Source: Rhizobium deserti
GTDB lineage: Bacteria; Pseudomonadota; Alphaproteobacteria; Rhizobiales; Rhizobiaceae
Assembly: GCF_004358025.1 (NCBI RefSeq)
Contig: NZ_SMTL01000004.1
Span: forward strand, 124,001 to 188,000
Direction of reading: 5' to 3'
DNA: 64,000 bases
Shown one piece after another: positions 9,188-17,783 of the stretch (positions are counted from its first letter, which is position 1; each line of letters starts with the position of its first letter). The translations under genes were made by a program, and so were the position numbers. The notes beneath the pieces were generated by a model. It was not told the origin of the DNA. It did no database searches and was given only the letters and a program-made list of their open reading frames with translations.

Positions 9188-9595
9188 ATGTTTGCTGCCC
9201 TGCCGCTGATGATCATCCCCTTCGCGCTTTATAACCTTGCCGTGCTCGGGGTCATGGGTGGCGGCGGCGTGGCCGGGCTCGGCAGTCTGGTCATCTCGCT
9301 TCAGATGCTTTCCGGCGCAGACTGGACGATGACGATTGCCGATCTGCTGATCGTCATCGCCCTGATATTCCTTTTCGTCGAAATCCTCAAGGCAAGCCGC
9401 AACGGTCGCGGATCGCTTCTCAATCACATGCTGTCCATGCTTGTCTTCATCGCCTATCTGGTGGAGTTCCTGCTGGTGCGGCACGCGGCGACGCAGACCT
9501 TCTTCATCCTGATGACGGTCACCCTCGTGGATGTCGTCGGCGGCTTTGCAGTCGCTATACGCTCGGCCGGCCGCGACGTCTCGATCGGTCTTTAA
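9188..9595 (+). CDS. Small membrane protein of unknown function
   Basis: The 135-residue protein is strongly hydrophobic, with probable membrane helices at about 4-24, 50-69, 81-99 and 104-125 and a short cytoplasmic basic loop (KASRNGRG). I do not recognise a named family. The start at 9188 is set by a GGAG site six bases upstream. Its stop codon abuts the phaR stop on the opposite strand, so the two genes converge with no spacer. No functional clue comes from its position between rpmF and phaR. Confidence 0.7.
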   Translation: MFAALPLMIIPFALYNLAVLGVMGGGGVAGLGSLVISLQMLSGADWTMTIADLLIVIALIFLFVEILKASRNGRGSLLNHMLSMLVFIAYLVEFLLVRHAATQTFFILMTVTLVDVVGGFAVAIRSAGRDVSIGL

Positions 9596-10177
9596 TCAGG
9601 CGCCCATGCTGTCCAGGCGCGTCTGCAATGCGCGCAGCTGCTCCTTCAATTCGTCGATATCCCTCGGCTCGGCTTTCTTTACCGGGGGAGCCGGCTGCGG
9701 TGCGGTAAAGGGCGTGAACATCTGCACCGCCTGGCGGAAAAGGTCCGTATTGCGGCGAACCTGATCCTCCATCATCTGCATCGGAAGCTGGAAATTCTTG
9801 CTCAGCGGCGTATCGCCGAAAGCTCGCGTCATCTGCTCGCGCATCTGGACCTGCTGATCCGTGAAAGCCTTCATCGAGTGTTCGAGGAAGGTCGGCACGA
9901 CCATCTGCATCTGGTCGCCATAGTAGGAAATCAGCTGGCGCAGGAAGGAAATCGGCAGAAGCGTATTGCCGGTCTTGGACTCCTGCTCGAAAATGATCTG
10001 CGTCAGAACGGAATGGGTGATATCTTCGCCTGACTTGGCATCCTGCACAAGGAAATCTTCGCCTTTCTTGACCATCTTGGCCAAGTCCTCGAGCGTGACA
10101 TAGGTGCTGGTCCCGGTATTGTAGAGCCGCCTGTTGGCGTATTTTTTGATAATCACTTCGCCTTCGTTCTTCGCCAT
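9596..10177 (-). CDS. phaR: Polyhydroxyalkanoate synthesis repressor PhaR
   Basis: PhaR (AniA) binds DNA and PHB granules and represses phasin and PHB genes until polymer appears. The 193-residue protein has the N-terminal PHB/PHA accumulation DNA-binding domain (IIKKYANRRLYNTGTSTYVTLEDL), then the accumulation-regulator repeats rich in Met/Gln, and ends in a Leu-heptad segment (ELKEQLRALQTRLD) likely to form a coiled coil. It is divergent from phaA-phaB, the normal arrangement in Rhizobiaceae, with a 247-base shared control region. Confidence 0.95.
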   Translation of the reverse strand: MAKNEGEVIIKKYANRRLYNTGTSTYVTLEDLAKMVKKGEDFLVQDAKSGEDITHSVLTQIIFEQESKTGNTLLPISFLRQLISYYGDQMQMVVPTFLEHSMKAFTDQQVQMREQMTRAFGDTPLSKNFQLPMQMMEDQVRRNTDLFRQAVQMFTPFTAPQPAPPVKKAEPRDIDELKEQLRALQTRLDSMGA

Positions 10178-10298
10178 AATTGCCTCCTGCTCCCATCAAT
10201 ATGGTTTTTGATTTTTATTGAATGGCATCTTCTCCCACCGCGAATGTAAGCTTAAATGAGGCGACCTGACAATCGATTTTGTGCGGCGCGGCGAGAGC

Positions 10299-10314
10299 TT
10301 TGTTGCGCAGCAAA
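10299..10314. promoter_or_regulatory. Candidate PhaR operator
   Basis: TTTGTTGCGCAGCAAA is a 16-base inverted repeat with a single mismatched pair. It lies between the divergent phaR and phaA genes, 110 bases before the phaA start. TGC-rich palindromes are the known target type of PhaR in Paracoccus. Assignment is by resemblance and position only. Confidence 0.45.
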
Positions 10315-10424
10315 TCCTTGAAATTCAGGGCGCTTGTAACCAAAACGGCGGCGGCAGGTGGTTTGACTCTCCGCCGAAGCTTTGTCAGTCTCGCGCCAAG
10401 AGGAAACATCAAGAGGAGACGTCC

Positions 10425-11606
10425 GTGAGCAATCCATCGATCGTCATCGCGGCTGCCGGCCGTACCGCCGTCGGGTCATTCAATGGCGCTTTCGCTACGG
10501 TGCCGGCGCATGAACTGGGGGCGTCGGCGATCAAGGCTGCGCTGTCGCGAGCCGGTGTGGATGCGGCGGAAGTGGATGAAGTCATTCTCGGCCAGGTGCT
10601 GCCGGCGGGCGAGGGACAGAATCCGGCCCGCCAGGCTGCGATGAAGGCCGGCATTCCGCAGGAGGCGACGGCATGGGGGGTCAACCAGCTGTGCGGCTCA
10701 GGCTTGCGGGCCGTTGCTCTGGGCATGCAGCAGATTGCACTTGGCGATGCTCGCATCATTGTCGCAGGCGGGCAGGAATCCATGTCCATGGCTCCTCACT
10801 GCGCCCATCTGAGAGGCGGCGTGAAGATGGGTGATTTCAAGATGGTGGACACGATGATCAAGGATGGTCTCACGGACGCCTTCTACGGCTATCACATGGG
10901 CATCACGGCGGAAAACATCGCACGCCAATGGCAGCTTTCGCGGGAAGACCAGGACCGGTTCGCCGTCGCCTCGCAAAACAAGGCGGAGGCGGCCCAAGCT
11001 GCCGGCCGCTTCAAGGACGAGATCGTGCCATTCGTCCTGCAGACCAGGAAGGGCGAGGTGACGATCGACAAGGACGAGTATATCCGCCCTGGTGCCACGC
11101 TGGAATCCATGGCTAAGCTTCGTCCCGCCTTCGACAAGGACGGCACGGTGACGGCCGCGAATGCCTCCGGCATCAATGACGGTGCTGCCGCTGCCGTTCT
11201 GATGAGCGAAGAGGAAGCTGTCCGCCGCGGCATCACGCCCATGGCGCGCATCGTTTCCTGGGCGACAGCTGGCGTCGATCCTCAGCTCATGGGCACTGGT
11301 CCCATTCCCGCTTCTCGCCGGGCGCTTGAAAAGGCCGGTTGGCGGATCGAAGATCTCGATCTTGTGGAAGCCAATGAGGCGTTCGCGGCTCAATCCTGCG
11401 CCGTCCTCAAGGATCTTGGTCTGGACCCTTCTATCGTCAACGTCAACGGCGGCGCAATTGCCATCGGCCACCCGATCGGCGCTTCCGGCGGGCGGATCCT
11501 CAATACGCTGCTTTTCGAGATGAAACGGCGAGGCGCGAAAAAAGGCTTGGCTACCCTGTGCATCGGTGGAGGCATGGGTGTCGCTATGTGCCTGGAGGCG
11601 ATGTAG
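10425..11606 (+). CDS. phaA: Acetyl-CoA C-acetyltransferase (beta-ketothiolase)
   Basis: PhaA condenses two acetyl-CoA to acetoacetyl-CoA, the first step of PHB synthesis. The 393-residue protein has the nucleophilic Cys90 ([10 protein letters not shown]), His349 (GHPIGASG) and proton-shuttle Cys379 (LCIGGGMG), one position later than in the Zoogloea enzyme. The start is a GTG with a GAGGAG site seven bases upstream; an upstream in-frame start would add 48 non-conserved residues. phaB begins 100 bases downstream on the same strand. Confidence 0.95.
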   Translation: MSNPSIVIAAAGRTAVGSFNGAFATVPAHELGASAIKAALSRAGVDAAEVDEVILGQVLPAGEGQNPARQAAMKAGIPQEATAWGVNQLCGSGLRAVALGMQQIALGDARIIVAGGQESMSMAPHCAHLRGGVKMGDFKMVDTMIKDGLTDAFYGYHMGITAENIARQWQLSREDQDRFAVASQNKAEAAQAAGRFKDEIVPFVLQTRKGEVTIDKDEYIRPGATLESMAKLRPAFDKDGTVTAANASGINDGAAAAVLMSEEEAVRRGITPMARIVSWATAGVDPQLMGTGPIPASRRALEKAGWRIEDLDLVEANEAFAAQSCAVLKDLGLDPSIVNVNGGAIAIGHPIGASGGRILNTLLFEMKRRGAKKGLATLCIGGGMGVAMCLEAM

Positions 11607-11706
11607 CGTCTCCTTCAAAGCAAGGGCGGAACAAGATCAAATCGGCTTGCTGCCACGAACTGGGCAACAAGCCGATGTTGACAAGCGCAACAGGGGAAGC
11701 AGCTGT

Positions 11707-12435
11707 ATGGCTCGGGTGGCACTGGTATCAGGCGGGACACGTGGAATAGGCGCTGCCATCTCTGCCGCGCTTAAGGCTGCCGGTTATCGAGTGGCTGCAA
11801 ATTACGCCGGCAATGACGAGAAAGCCGCGGCATTCCATGCGGACACAGGAATCCCGGTTTTCCGGTGGGACGTCTCGAACTACGAAGCCTGCCTCAAAGG
11901 GATAGCTGAGGTTGAAGCCGAGCTCGGGCCGATCGACATCCTGGTCAACAATGCAGGGATTACCCGCGACGGCATGTTTCACAAGACAACGCCGCAACAA
12001 TGGAATGAAGTGATTGGGACCAATCTCTCCGGTCTTTTCAACATGACCCATCCGATCTGGAATGGAATGCGTGAGCGGGGCTTCGGCCGGATCGTCAACA
12101 TATCCTCCATCAACGGCCAGAAAGGCCAGATGGGGCAAGTCAACTATTCGGCGGCCAAAGCGGGGGATCTGGGATTCACCAAAGCCCTGGCGCTCGAGGG
12201 GGCGGCCAGGAATATTACCGTCAACGCCATCTGCCCAGGCTATATCGCGACTGAAATGGTGAGGGCCATTCCGGAAAAGATCCTGAGCGAGAAAGTGCTC
12301 CCGCAGATACCGGTCGGCCGGCTTGGGGAGCCTGAAGAAATTGCCCGATGCGTTGTCTTTCTGGTGTCCGACGAAGCCGGCTTCATCACCGGTTCGACCT
12401 TGACGGCCAATGGCGGGCAGTTCCTGGCGGGCTGA
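11707..12435 (+). CDS. phaB: Acetoacetyl-CoA reductase
   Basis: PhaB (PhbB) reduces acetoacetyl-CoA to (R)-3-hydroxybutyryl-CoA with NADPH, the second step of PHB synthesis. The 242-residue protein is a classical short-chain dehydrogenase with the cofactor motif SGGTRGIG (8-15), NNAG (81-84) and the catalytic Ser/Tyr147/Lys151 set (NYSAAK). GGQFLAG at the C-terminus is typical of the family. An AGGGGAAG ribosome binding site precedes the ATG. The PHB synthase gene is not adjacent, as expected in rhizobia where phaC is elsewhere. Confidence 0.95.
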   Translation: MARVALVSGGTRGIGAAISAALKAAGYRVAANYAGNDEKAAAFHADTGIPVFRWDVSNYEACLKGIAEVEAELGPIDILVNNAGITRDGMFHKTTPQQWNEVIGTNLSGLFNMTHPIWNGMRERGFGRIVNISSINGQKGQMGQVNYSAAKAGDLGFTKALALEGAARNITVNAICPGYIATEMVRAIPEKILSEKVLPQIPVGRLGEPEEIARCVVFLVSDEAGFITGSTLTANGGQFLAG

Positions 12436-12520
12436 GAGAGACGCCGCTCGTCTTCTCAGGCTGCACTTGCGGCGATGGATTCCACTTTCTCAGCCACAGA
12501 TCACGATGCACTTAAAACAG

Positions 12521-12552
12521 CAAAAACCGGCGCTGATTGCTCAGGCGCCGGT
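12521..12552 (-). terminator. Intrinsic terminator of the glycine-zipper lipoprotein gene
   Basis: Read on the minus strand, an eight-base stem ACCGGCGC/GCGCCGGT with an 11-base loop is followed by TTTTTGCTGTTTT. It lies 22 bases past the gene's stop. Confidence 0.8.
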
Positions 12553-12573
12553 CCGATAAGCTTGCGAGCGTGA

Positions 12574-12828
12574 TTAGCGGCAACGTGCTTCGTAGGTGCG
12601 GCCGTAACGGTCACGATAAACGCAGTAGCCGCGACGTTCTTGCGACTGGCCAATAGCTGCGCCGACAAGGCCGCCACCGACTGCGCCGATCGCAGCGCCG
12701 CCCCAGCTATTGGTGACTGCTCCGCCGATAACGGCACCGGTGCCAGCGCCGATTGCAGTACCCTTTTCCGTCTGGGTACATGATGCGAGCGAGCCCATGA
12801 GAGCGCCTACAAGCAGGATCTTTTTCAT
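12574..12828 (-). CDS. Glycine-zipper lipoprotein (17 kDa antigen/OsmB-like)
   Basis: The 84-residue product begins with a short lipoprotein signal ending in LASC (lipidated Cys17). Its central region is almost all Gly/Ala/Val in GxxxG spacing (GAGTGAVIGGAV, GAVGGGLVGAAIG), which packs as a membrane-associated glycine zipper. It ends with a conserved Cys/Arg/Tyr tail (GYCVYRDRYGRTYEARCR). The start at 12828 is chosen for its signal peptide and the AGGGAA site upstream. It lies 40 bases downstream of the DUF3309 gene and probably shares its stress-type promoter. The role is likely envelope protection, by analogy with OsmB; this is inference. Confidence 0.8.
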   Translation of the reverse strand: MKKILLVGALMGSLASCTQTEKGTAIGAGTGAVIGGAVTNSWGGAAIGAVGGGLVGAAIGQSQERRGYCVYRDRYGRTYEARCR

Positions 12829-12868
12829 TTCGGTTTCCCTTCCCTTTGGTTGCTGCGGCACCGCCGCC

Positions 12869-13024
12869 TTAGATCCTGCCCATCAGCAGGAGAATGATGA
12901 TGATCAGCACAACAAGGCCGAGGCCGCCAGACGGACCATAACCCCAACCGCGGCTGTACCCCCAGTTTGGCAAGGCGCCAACCAGAAGAAGAATAAGAAT
13001 GATGAGCAGGATGGTACCGAGCAT
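12869..13024 (-). CDS. DUF3309-family small membrane protein
   Basis: This 51-residue protein starts MLGTILLIILILLLVGALP and ends LVVLIIIILLLMGRI. Two hydrophobic stretches flank a polar Trp/Tyr/Gly centre (NWGYSRGWGYGPSGG). This is the pattern I know for DUF3309, a family without assigned function. A GGAG site lies eight bases before the ATG, and the EcfG-type promoter ends 43 bases before it. It should be an inner-membrane hairpin. It is followed by the glycine-zipper lipoprotein gene, and the pair looks like one stress-induced envelope unit. Confidence 0.82.
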   Translation of the reverse strand: MLGTILLIILILLLVGALPNWGYSRGWGYGPSGGLGLVVLIIIILLLMGRI

Positions 13025-13066
13025 GCTGTATACTCCACATTGAAGCCGGTGCTTTTGTGGCGAGGA

Positions 13067-13091
13067 AACGTGGCGTCCTGCAATTTGTTCC
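13067..13091 (-). promoter_or_regulatory. EcfG/RpoE2-type promoter for the DUF3309 gene
   Basis: On the minus strand GGAAC (13091-13087), 16 bases, then CGTT (13070-13067) matches exactly the alphaproteobacterial general-stress sigma consensus. It lies 43 bases upstream of the DUF3309 start, the correct orientation and distance. Confidence 0.75.
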
Positions 13092-13637
13092 AGAAGATCA
13101 GGAAGAGGTTGTCACGTGTGGTTAACGGATGTTACAGCCGGGTAGCGGCGGCACCTTGAGCCCACTTCTCGCCGCAGCCGAAGATCACTATATTTAGTAG
13201 TCTCATCGCCTGCCTTTTGGGCTGAAAGCAAAACCGTCGCGCCGATATCTGCATTACAAAATGCTGCAGTCCGCGAGCCGCCTAGAACCAAGAAATGAAT
13301 CTTGTTCAAGAGGTTGACTCAGTGTCGGCCTTGTGGATCGTCGCGTATATGCTTGTCCTGAAGTCTTTCCATGGAACATTCAGCATCTGGCGGACTTTTC
13401 CTCCGCGCCTACAACATCTGGTGGGAACGAAACCGGAATCCTGCAGAGTCAGCGATTCGTCGTCGATTCGTTCACATCCGTTCCAGTCGCAGCGATTCCG
13501 CCGCAAGACGCGGAGCGATTATGGAAGTGTGGTAGTTTTCCTTCTCCCGGCTTGTCTTTGCCGCAAAGCATGGCCATGTGTGAGAAGCGCGGCGTTGTAG
13601 ACGAGTGTCGAGCTGCAGGCGCATCTAGACGCGGAAT
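13092..13637. other. Gene-poor intergenic region before the helicase
   Basis: About 550 bases with no convincing gene on either strand. Short open frames here lack ribosome binding sites, family motifs and plausible composition. I see no tRNA, riboswitch or long hairpin. An A/T-rich patch near 13185-13205 (CACTATATTTAGTAGT) could be a promoter element. A small RNA is possible but unsupported. Confidence 0.5.
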
Positions 13638-16600
13638 TTGGCTTTGAATTTCCAGCCCATGATTGTGAGTGGACGCGGCGTTACCGCGGTGCTCGGCCCT
13701 ACCAATACCGGCAAGACCCATTACGCCATAGAGCGCATGGTGGCGCATGGCTCCGGCGTGATCGGTTTGCCGCTGCGTCTCCTCGCCCGCGAGGTTTATG
13801 CGCGGGTCGTCGAAAAGGTGGGTGTTTCGCAGGTTGCGCTGGTGACCGGCGAGGAAAAGATCACGCCGCCTCAGGCGCGCTTTTCGGTCTGCACCGTTGA
13901 AGCCATGCCACGCGAAACGCGCGCCTCCTTCGTTGCGATCGACGAAGTGCAGCTGGCCGGCGATCTCGAACGCGGCCATATCTTCACCGACCGGGTTCTG
14001 CATCTTCGCGGGCGCGATGAGACGTTGCTTTTGGGCGCGGCGACGATGCGTCCGATCCTGGAAAGGCTTCTACCGGGTATAACCATTGTTGAGCGGCCAC
14101 GTCTTTCGCAGCTCTTCTATGCGGGGCAGAAGAAGATCACCCGGCTGCCGCAGCGGTCCGCGATCGTCGCATTTTCCGCCGACGAGGTTTATGCCATTGC
14201 CGAACTGATCCGCCGGCAGCGCGGCGGTGCTGCGGTCGTGCTGGGTGCCTTGAGCCCGCGGACCCGCAATTCCCAGGTCGAACTCTACCAGAATGGCGAT
14301 GTGGAATATCTGGTTGCGACCGATGCGATCGGCATGGGCCTCAATCTCGATGTCGATCATGTCGCCTTCGCACAGGACAGAAAATTCGACGGCTACCAGT
14401 TTCGCAATCTCAACCCAGGCGAGCTCGGGCAGATCGCCGGCCGTGCAGGACGGCATGTCCGTGACGGGACCTTCGGCGTCACCGGCCAGGTTGCCCCTTT
14501 CGACGATGAGTTGGTGGAGCGCATCGAAAGCCACCAGTTCGATCAGGTCAAGGTGCTTCAATGGCGCTCGAAGAACCTGGATTTTTCGTCTCTTCCGGCG
14601 CTTCGCAAAAGCCTCGATGCGCCGCCGACCGTCGCAGGCCTCACACGGGCCCTGCCAGCGACGGATATGCAGGCGCTGGATTACCTGTCGCGTTATCCGG
14701 AAATACGGGATGCCGCCAACACGCCGGAGCGGGTGGAAAAGCTGTGGGAAGCCTGTGCCCTGCCGGATTACCGGCGGATTGCGCCGGCCCAGCATGCGGA
14801 CCTTATTTCGACTCTTTTCTCCGATTTGGTGCGCTTCGGTACGGTGAACGAACAGTTTATGGCTGAGCAGGTTCGCCGTGCCGACCGGACGGACGGGGAA
14901 ATCGATACCTTATCTGCCCGGATCGCGCAGATCCGAACTTGGACCTATGTCTCCAACCGCCCCGGCTGGCTTGCTGATCCGACACACTGGCAAGAAAAGA
15001 CGCGGGAAATAGAGGATAGGTTATCGGACGCGTTACATGAAAGGTTGACGAAACGCTTTGTTGATCGCAGGACATCTGTGCTCATGAGGCGCCTTAGAGA
15101 GAATGCGATGCTGGAAGCTGAAATCAGTGTAAATGGCGATGTCTTTGTAGAAGGGCATCACGTCGGGCAGTTGGCCGGTTTCCGGTTCACGCCCGTTGCC
15201 GGGACGGAAGGGCCCGATGCCAAGGCTGTGCAGACTGCTGCGCAAAAGGCGCTGGCATTGGAGTTCGAAGCTCGTGCCGCACGGCTTTATGCTTCTGGCA
15301 ACAGCGATCTCGCCGTTGGTTCTGATGGCTTCGTGCGCTGGGTAGGAGAGCCTGTTGGGCGTCTCGCCGCAAGCGACCATATCATGCGTCCCCGCGTGAT
15401 CCTCCTGGCCGATGAGCAGTTGACGGGCAATGCACGCGACCATGTCGTCGCTCGTATCGAGCGTTTCGTGAATCACCACATCGCCACCGTGCTGAAGCCG
15501 CTCGACGATCTATCGCGGGCGGAAGATCTGCAGGGCCTTGCCAAGGGCTTGGCATTCCAGCTCGTTGAAAATCTCGGCGTCTTGTTTCGGCGCGACGTGG
15601 CGGACGACGTCAAGTCGCTTGATCAGGATGCGCGCGCCTCTATGCGGCGCTATGGTATTCGCTTTGGTGCCTATCACGTTTTCATGCCCGCGCTTCTCAA
15701 GCCGGCTCCGGCCGAGTTGATCACTCTGCTCTGGGCCCTGAAGAATGACGGTCTCGAAAAGCCTGGTTACGGCGATTTGATCCCGGCGCTGGCGGCCGGC
15801 CGCACTTCGGTTGTGGCCGATCCGAACTTCGAGCGGATGTTCTATAAGCTGGCCGGCTTCCGCTTCCTCGGCAAGCGTGCGGTTCGCATCGATATTCTCG
15901 AACGTCTGGCGGACCTCATTCGTCCGCTGCTGCAATGGAAGCCCGGTTCGGCCAATCGCCCCGAGGGTGCTTACGATGGTCGCCGTTTCACCACCACGAC
16001 GGCCATGCTTTCCATTCTTGGCGCCACGCCGGACGACATGGAGGAAATTCTCAAGGGCCTCGGCTATCGGGCAGACTCGGTGAAGGCCGAGGAAGCGCAG
16101 GCTTTTCTTGCCAGCCAAGATCATAACGGAGCAGGCGCCGCTGCTGCGGCCTCGTCGACGACGCCTCCCGAGGCGTCCGAAGGCGATGATGCCGATGCGA
16201 GCGATGCCGCTGAGGTTCCAGCCGATGCCGCGCTAGCTGAAGCGAATTCCGCTGAGCCTGTCGCCGTGGATGCTGCAGCCGCCGAGACGGTCGCTGCCGA
16301 CGAAGCGCCCGCTGCAGAAGCTGCGCCAGCTGCAGAAGCTGCCGTCGATGCGGAATCTTTGCCAGCTGCAGAATCGAGCGAGAACGAGGAATCATCGCCT
16401 GCTGCGGAAGCAGGCGATGCCACGAAGCCCGCCGAACCAGAGGAGCCGAAGCCGGTTCTTCTATGGCGTCCCGGTGGCGGCCGCGACAACAACCAGCGCA
16501 GCGGACGCCCACAGCAGAATGGGGATCGCCGCAATCAAACGGCCGGCCAGCGGAATGCAGGCAATGAAGCTCCACAGGTCCGCCGGGAAGGCGAGCGGCG

Positions 16601-16847
16601 TGACAACCGCCCCAACGGCGAGCGGGATCGCCGCGATGGGGGACGGCCCAACCGGGAGAACAACCGTCGTCCGGAAGGCAATCGGTCGGAGCGGCCGGAA
16701 CGAGGCGAGCGTCACGATCGGCCCGAACGTGGCATAGCGCCGCAGCCTGCGCGCTTTGAGGCCAAGCCGCCGCGCAAGGAAAAGCCGATCGATCCGGATT
16801 CACCCTTCGCAAAATTGGCTGCTCTCAAGGAGCAGATGAAGAAGTAA
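13638..16847 (+). CDS. SUV3-like ATP-dependent RNA helicase with disordered tail
   Basis: The 1069-residue protein has the SUV3 helicase core: Walker A GPTNTGKT (20-27), the DEVQ box (102-105) in place of DEAD, and motif VI QIAGRAGR (265-272), followed by SUV3-type C-terminal segments (ALRKSLDAPPTVAGLTRALP). Mitochondrial SUV3 unwinds RNA in the degradosome; bacterial homologues are largely alphaproteobacterial and little studied. From about residue 830 the chain is low-complexity: first Ala/Glu-rich and acidic, then Arg/Asn/Gly/Glu-rich with many RR, RG and ER pairs to about 1045, ending in a basic tail. The start is TTG at 13638 or ATG at 13659. It is translationally close to the S4 gene (4-base gap). 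Confidence 0.9.
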   Translation: MALNFQPMIVSGRGVTAVLGPTNTGKTHYAIERMVAHGSGVIGLPLRLLAREVYARVVEKVGVSQVALVTGEEKITPPQARFSVCTVEAMPRETRASFVAIDEVQLAGDLERGHIFTDRVLHLRGRDETLLLGAATMRPILERLLPGITIVERPRLSQLFYAGQKKITRLPQRSAIVAFSADEVYAIAELIRRQRGGAAVVLGALSPRTRNSQVELYQNGDVEYLVATDAIGMGLNLDVDHVAFAQDRKFDGYQFRNLNPGELGQIAGRAGRHVRDGTFGVTGQVAPFDDELVERIESHQFDQVKVLQWRSKNLDFSSLPALRKSLDAPPTVAGLTRALPATDMQALDYLSRYPEIRDAANTPERVEKLWEACALPDYRRIAPAQHADLISTLFSDLVRFGTVNEQFMAEQVRRADRTDGEIDTLSARIAQIRTWTYVSNRPGWLADPTHWQEKTREIEDRLSDALHERLTKRFVDRRTSVLMRRLRENAMLEAEISVNGDVFVEGHHVGQLAGFRFTPVAGTEGPDAKAVQTAAQKALALEFEARAARLYASGNSDLAVGSDGFVRWVGEPVGRLAASDHIMRPRVILLADEQLTGNARDHVVARIERFVNHHIATVLKPLDDLSRAEDLQGLAKGLAFQLVENLGVLFRRDVADDVKSLDQDARASMRRYGIRFGAYHVFMPALLKPAPAELITLLWALKNDGLEKPGYGDLIPALAAGRTSVVADPNFERMFYKLAGFRFLGKRAVRIDILERLADLIRPLLQWKPGSANRPEGAYDGRRFTTTTAMLSILGATPDDMEEILKGLGYRADSVKAEEAQAFLASQDHNGAGAAAAASSTTPPEASEGDDADASDAAEVPADAALAEANSAEPVAVDAAAAETVAADEAPAAEAAPAAEAAVDAESLPAAESSENEESSPAAEAGDATKPAEPEEPKPVLLWRPGGGRDNNQRSGRPQQNGDRRNQTAGQRNAGNEAPQVRREGERRDNRPNGERDRRDGGRPNRENNRRPEGNRSERPERGERHDRPERGIAPQPARFEAKPPRKEKPIDPDSPFAKLAALKEQMKK

Positions 16848-16851
16848 CGTC

Positions 16852-17265
16852 ATGACGGAGAAGCAGCCACAGCCCGGTACGCGCCAGCGCATCGACAAGT
16901 GGCTGTTCTTCGCCCGCATGGCAAAATCGCGGTCCATCGCGCAGGCGCTTATCAACTCCAACAACGTCCGCGTAAATGGCGATTTGGTTTCCCAGGCGAG
17001 CTTCCAAGTTAAGCCCGGCGACCAGATCAATCTGAAGCTTGAGCGCCGCGATCTCGTTCTTGTGGTCAGAACCGGGGGCGAGAGGCGAGGGCCGTTCGAA
17101 GAGGCGCGCCTGCTTTATGACGACCTGACGCCGCCGCGCAAAGAGGTCGAGAAGTTGACTCTGTTCGAGCAAGCTCAACGCCTCAGGGGCAGCGGGCGTC
17201 CGACAAAGAAGCAACGCCGCGAAACAGATCGGCTGTATCCGGATCTGGAGACGGACGCTGATTAG
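16852..17265 (+). CDS. S4-domain RNA-binding protein, Hsp15-like
   Basis: The 137-residue basic protein has an S4 RNA-binding domain at about residues 12-75 (RIDKWLFFARMAKSRSIAQALI, then VRVNGDLVSQASFQVKPGD) and a Lys/Arg-rich C-terminal extension (RPTKKQRRETDRLYPD). It resembles Hsp15 (HslR), which rescues 50S subunits carrying stalled peptidyl-tRNA. It starts four bases after the helicase stop, so helicase and S4 protein form an RNA-handling pair. Confidence 0.87.
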   Translation: MTEKQPQPGTRQRIDKWLFFARMAKSRSIAQALINSNNVRVNGDLVSQASFQVKPGDQINLKLERRDLVLVVRTGGERRGPFEEARLLYDDLTPPRKEVEKLTLFEQAQRLRGSGRPTKKQRRETDRLYPDLETDAD

Positions 17266-17266
17266 A

Positions 17267-17293
17267 AAAAACCACTTCTGCAGCGGTGGTTTT
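17267..17293 (+). terminator. Probable terminator after the S4 gene
   Basis: Eight-base stem AAAACCAC (17267-17274) with GTGGTTTT (17286-17293) and an 11-base loop, directly after the stop codon. The terminal T residues are part of the stem. Confidence 0.6.
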
Positions 17294-17444
17294 AAGCAGG
17301 CTGATCCTTGCTAAGCAGCCTTAAAGGCTTTACCTCACTGTCCAAAAGCCGGACCTTGCCGTTGCAACATGGACCCGCCGCCGGCTTACCGTCAGCCGGC
17401 TCTCAATGGGCGGCTCGCCGGGATCGCAATATCTGGAGTGCCGC

Positions 17445-17783
17445 ATGACATATGTCGTGACAGACAATTGTATCCGCTGCAAATATACCGACTGTGTCGA
17501 AGTATGCCCCGTCGACTGTTTCTACGAGGGTGAGAACTTCCTTGCCATTCATCCTGACGAGTGCATCGACTGTGGCGTATGCGAGCCGGAATGTCCTGCG
17601 GAAGCCATTAAGCCGGACACCGAGCCGGGTCTTGATAAATGGCTGAAGGTGAATGCGGAATACGCGCAGATCTGGCCGAATATCACCGTCAAGCGCGATC
17701 CGCTGCCGGAGGCAAAAGAAATGGACGGCGTCGACGGAAAGTTTGAAAAGTACTTTTCGGCAGAGCCTGGTTCCGGAGACTAA
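17445..17783 (+). CDS. fdxA: 7Fe ferredoxin (FdxA/FdI type)
   Basis: The 112-residue protein is a seven-iron ferredoxin carrying low-potential electrons. Cysteines at 9, 12, 17, 21, 25, 40, 43, 46 and 50 match the Azotobacter FdI pattern displaced by one. C9, C17 and C50 should hold the [3Fe-4S] cluster, and C21, C40, C43 and C46 the [4Fe-4S] cluster. The long acidic C-terminal extension is also typical. The start is fixed by GGAG seven bases upstream of ATG 17445. It stands between the S4 and carD genes with its own upstream region. Confidence 0.94.
   Translation: MTYVVTDNCIRCKYTDCVEVCPVDCFYEGENFLAIHPDECIDCGVCEPECPAEAIKPDTEPGLDKWLKVNAEYAQIWPNITVKRDPLPEAKEMDGVDGKFEKYFSAEPGSGD

Noticed and set aside
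13295..13647. Two overlapping plus-strand frames of about 100 codons before the helicase
   Set aside because: No ribosome binding sites, no family resemblance and odd composition.
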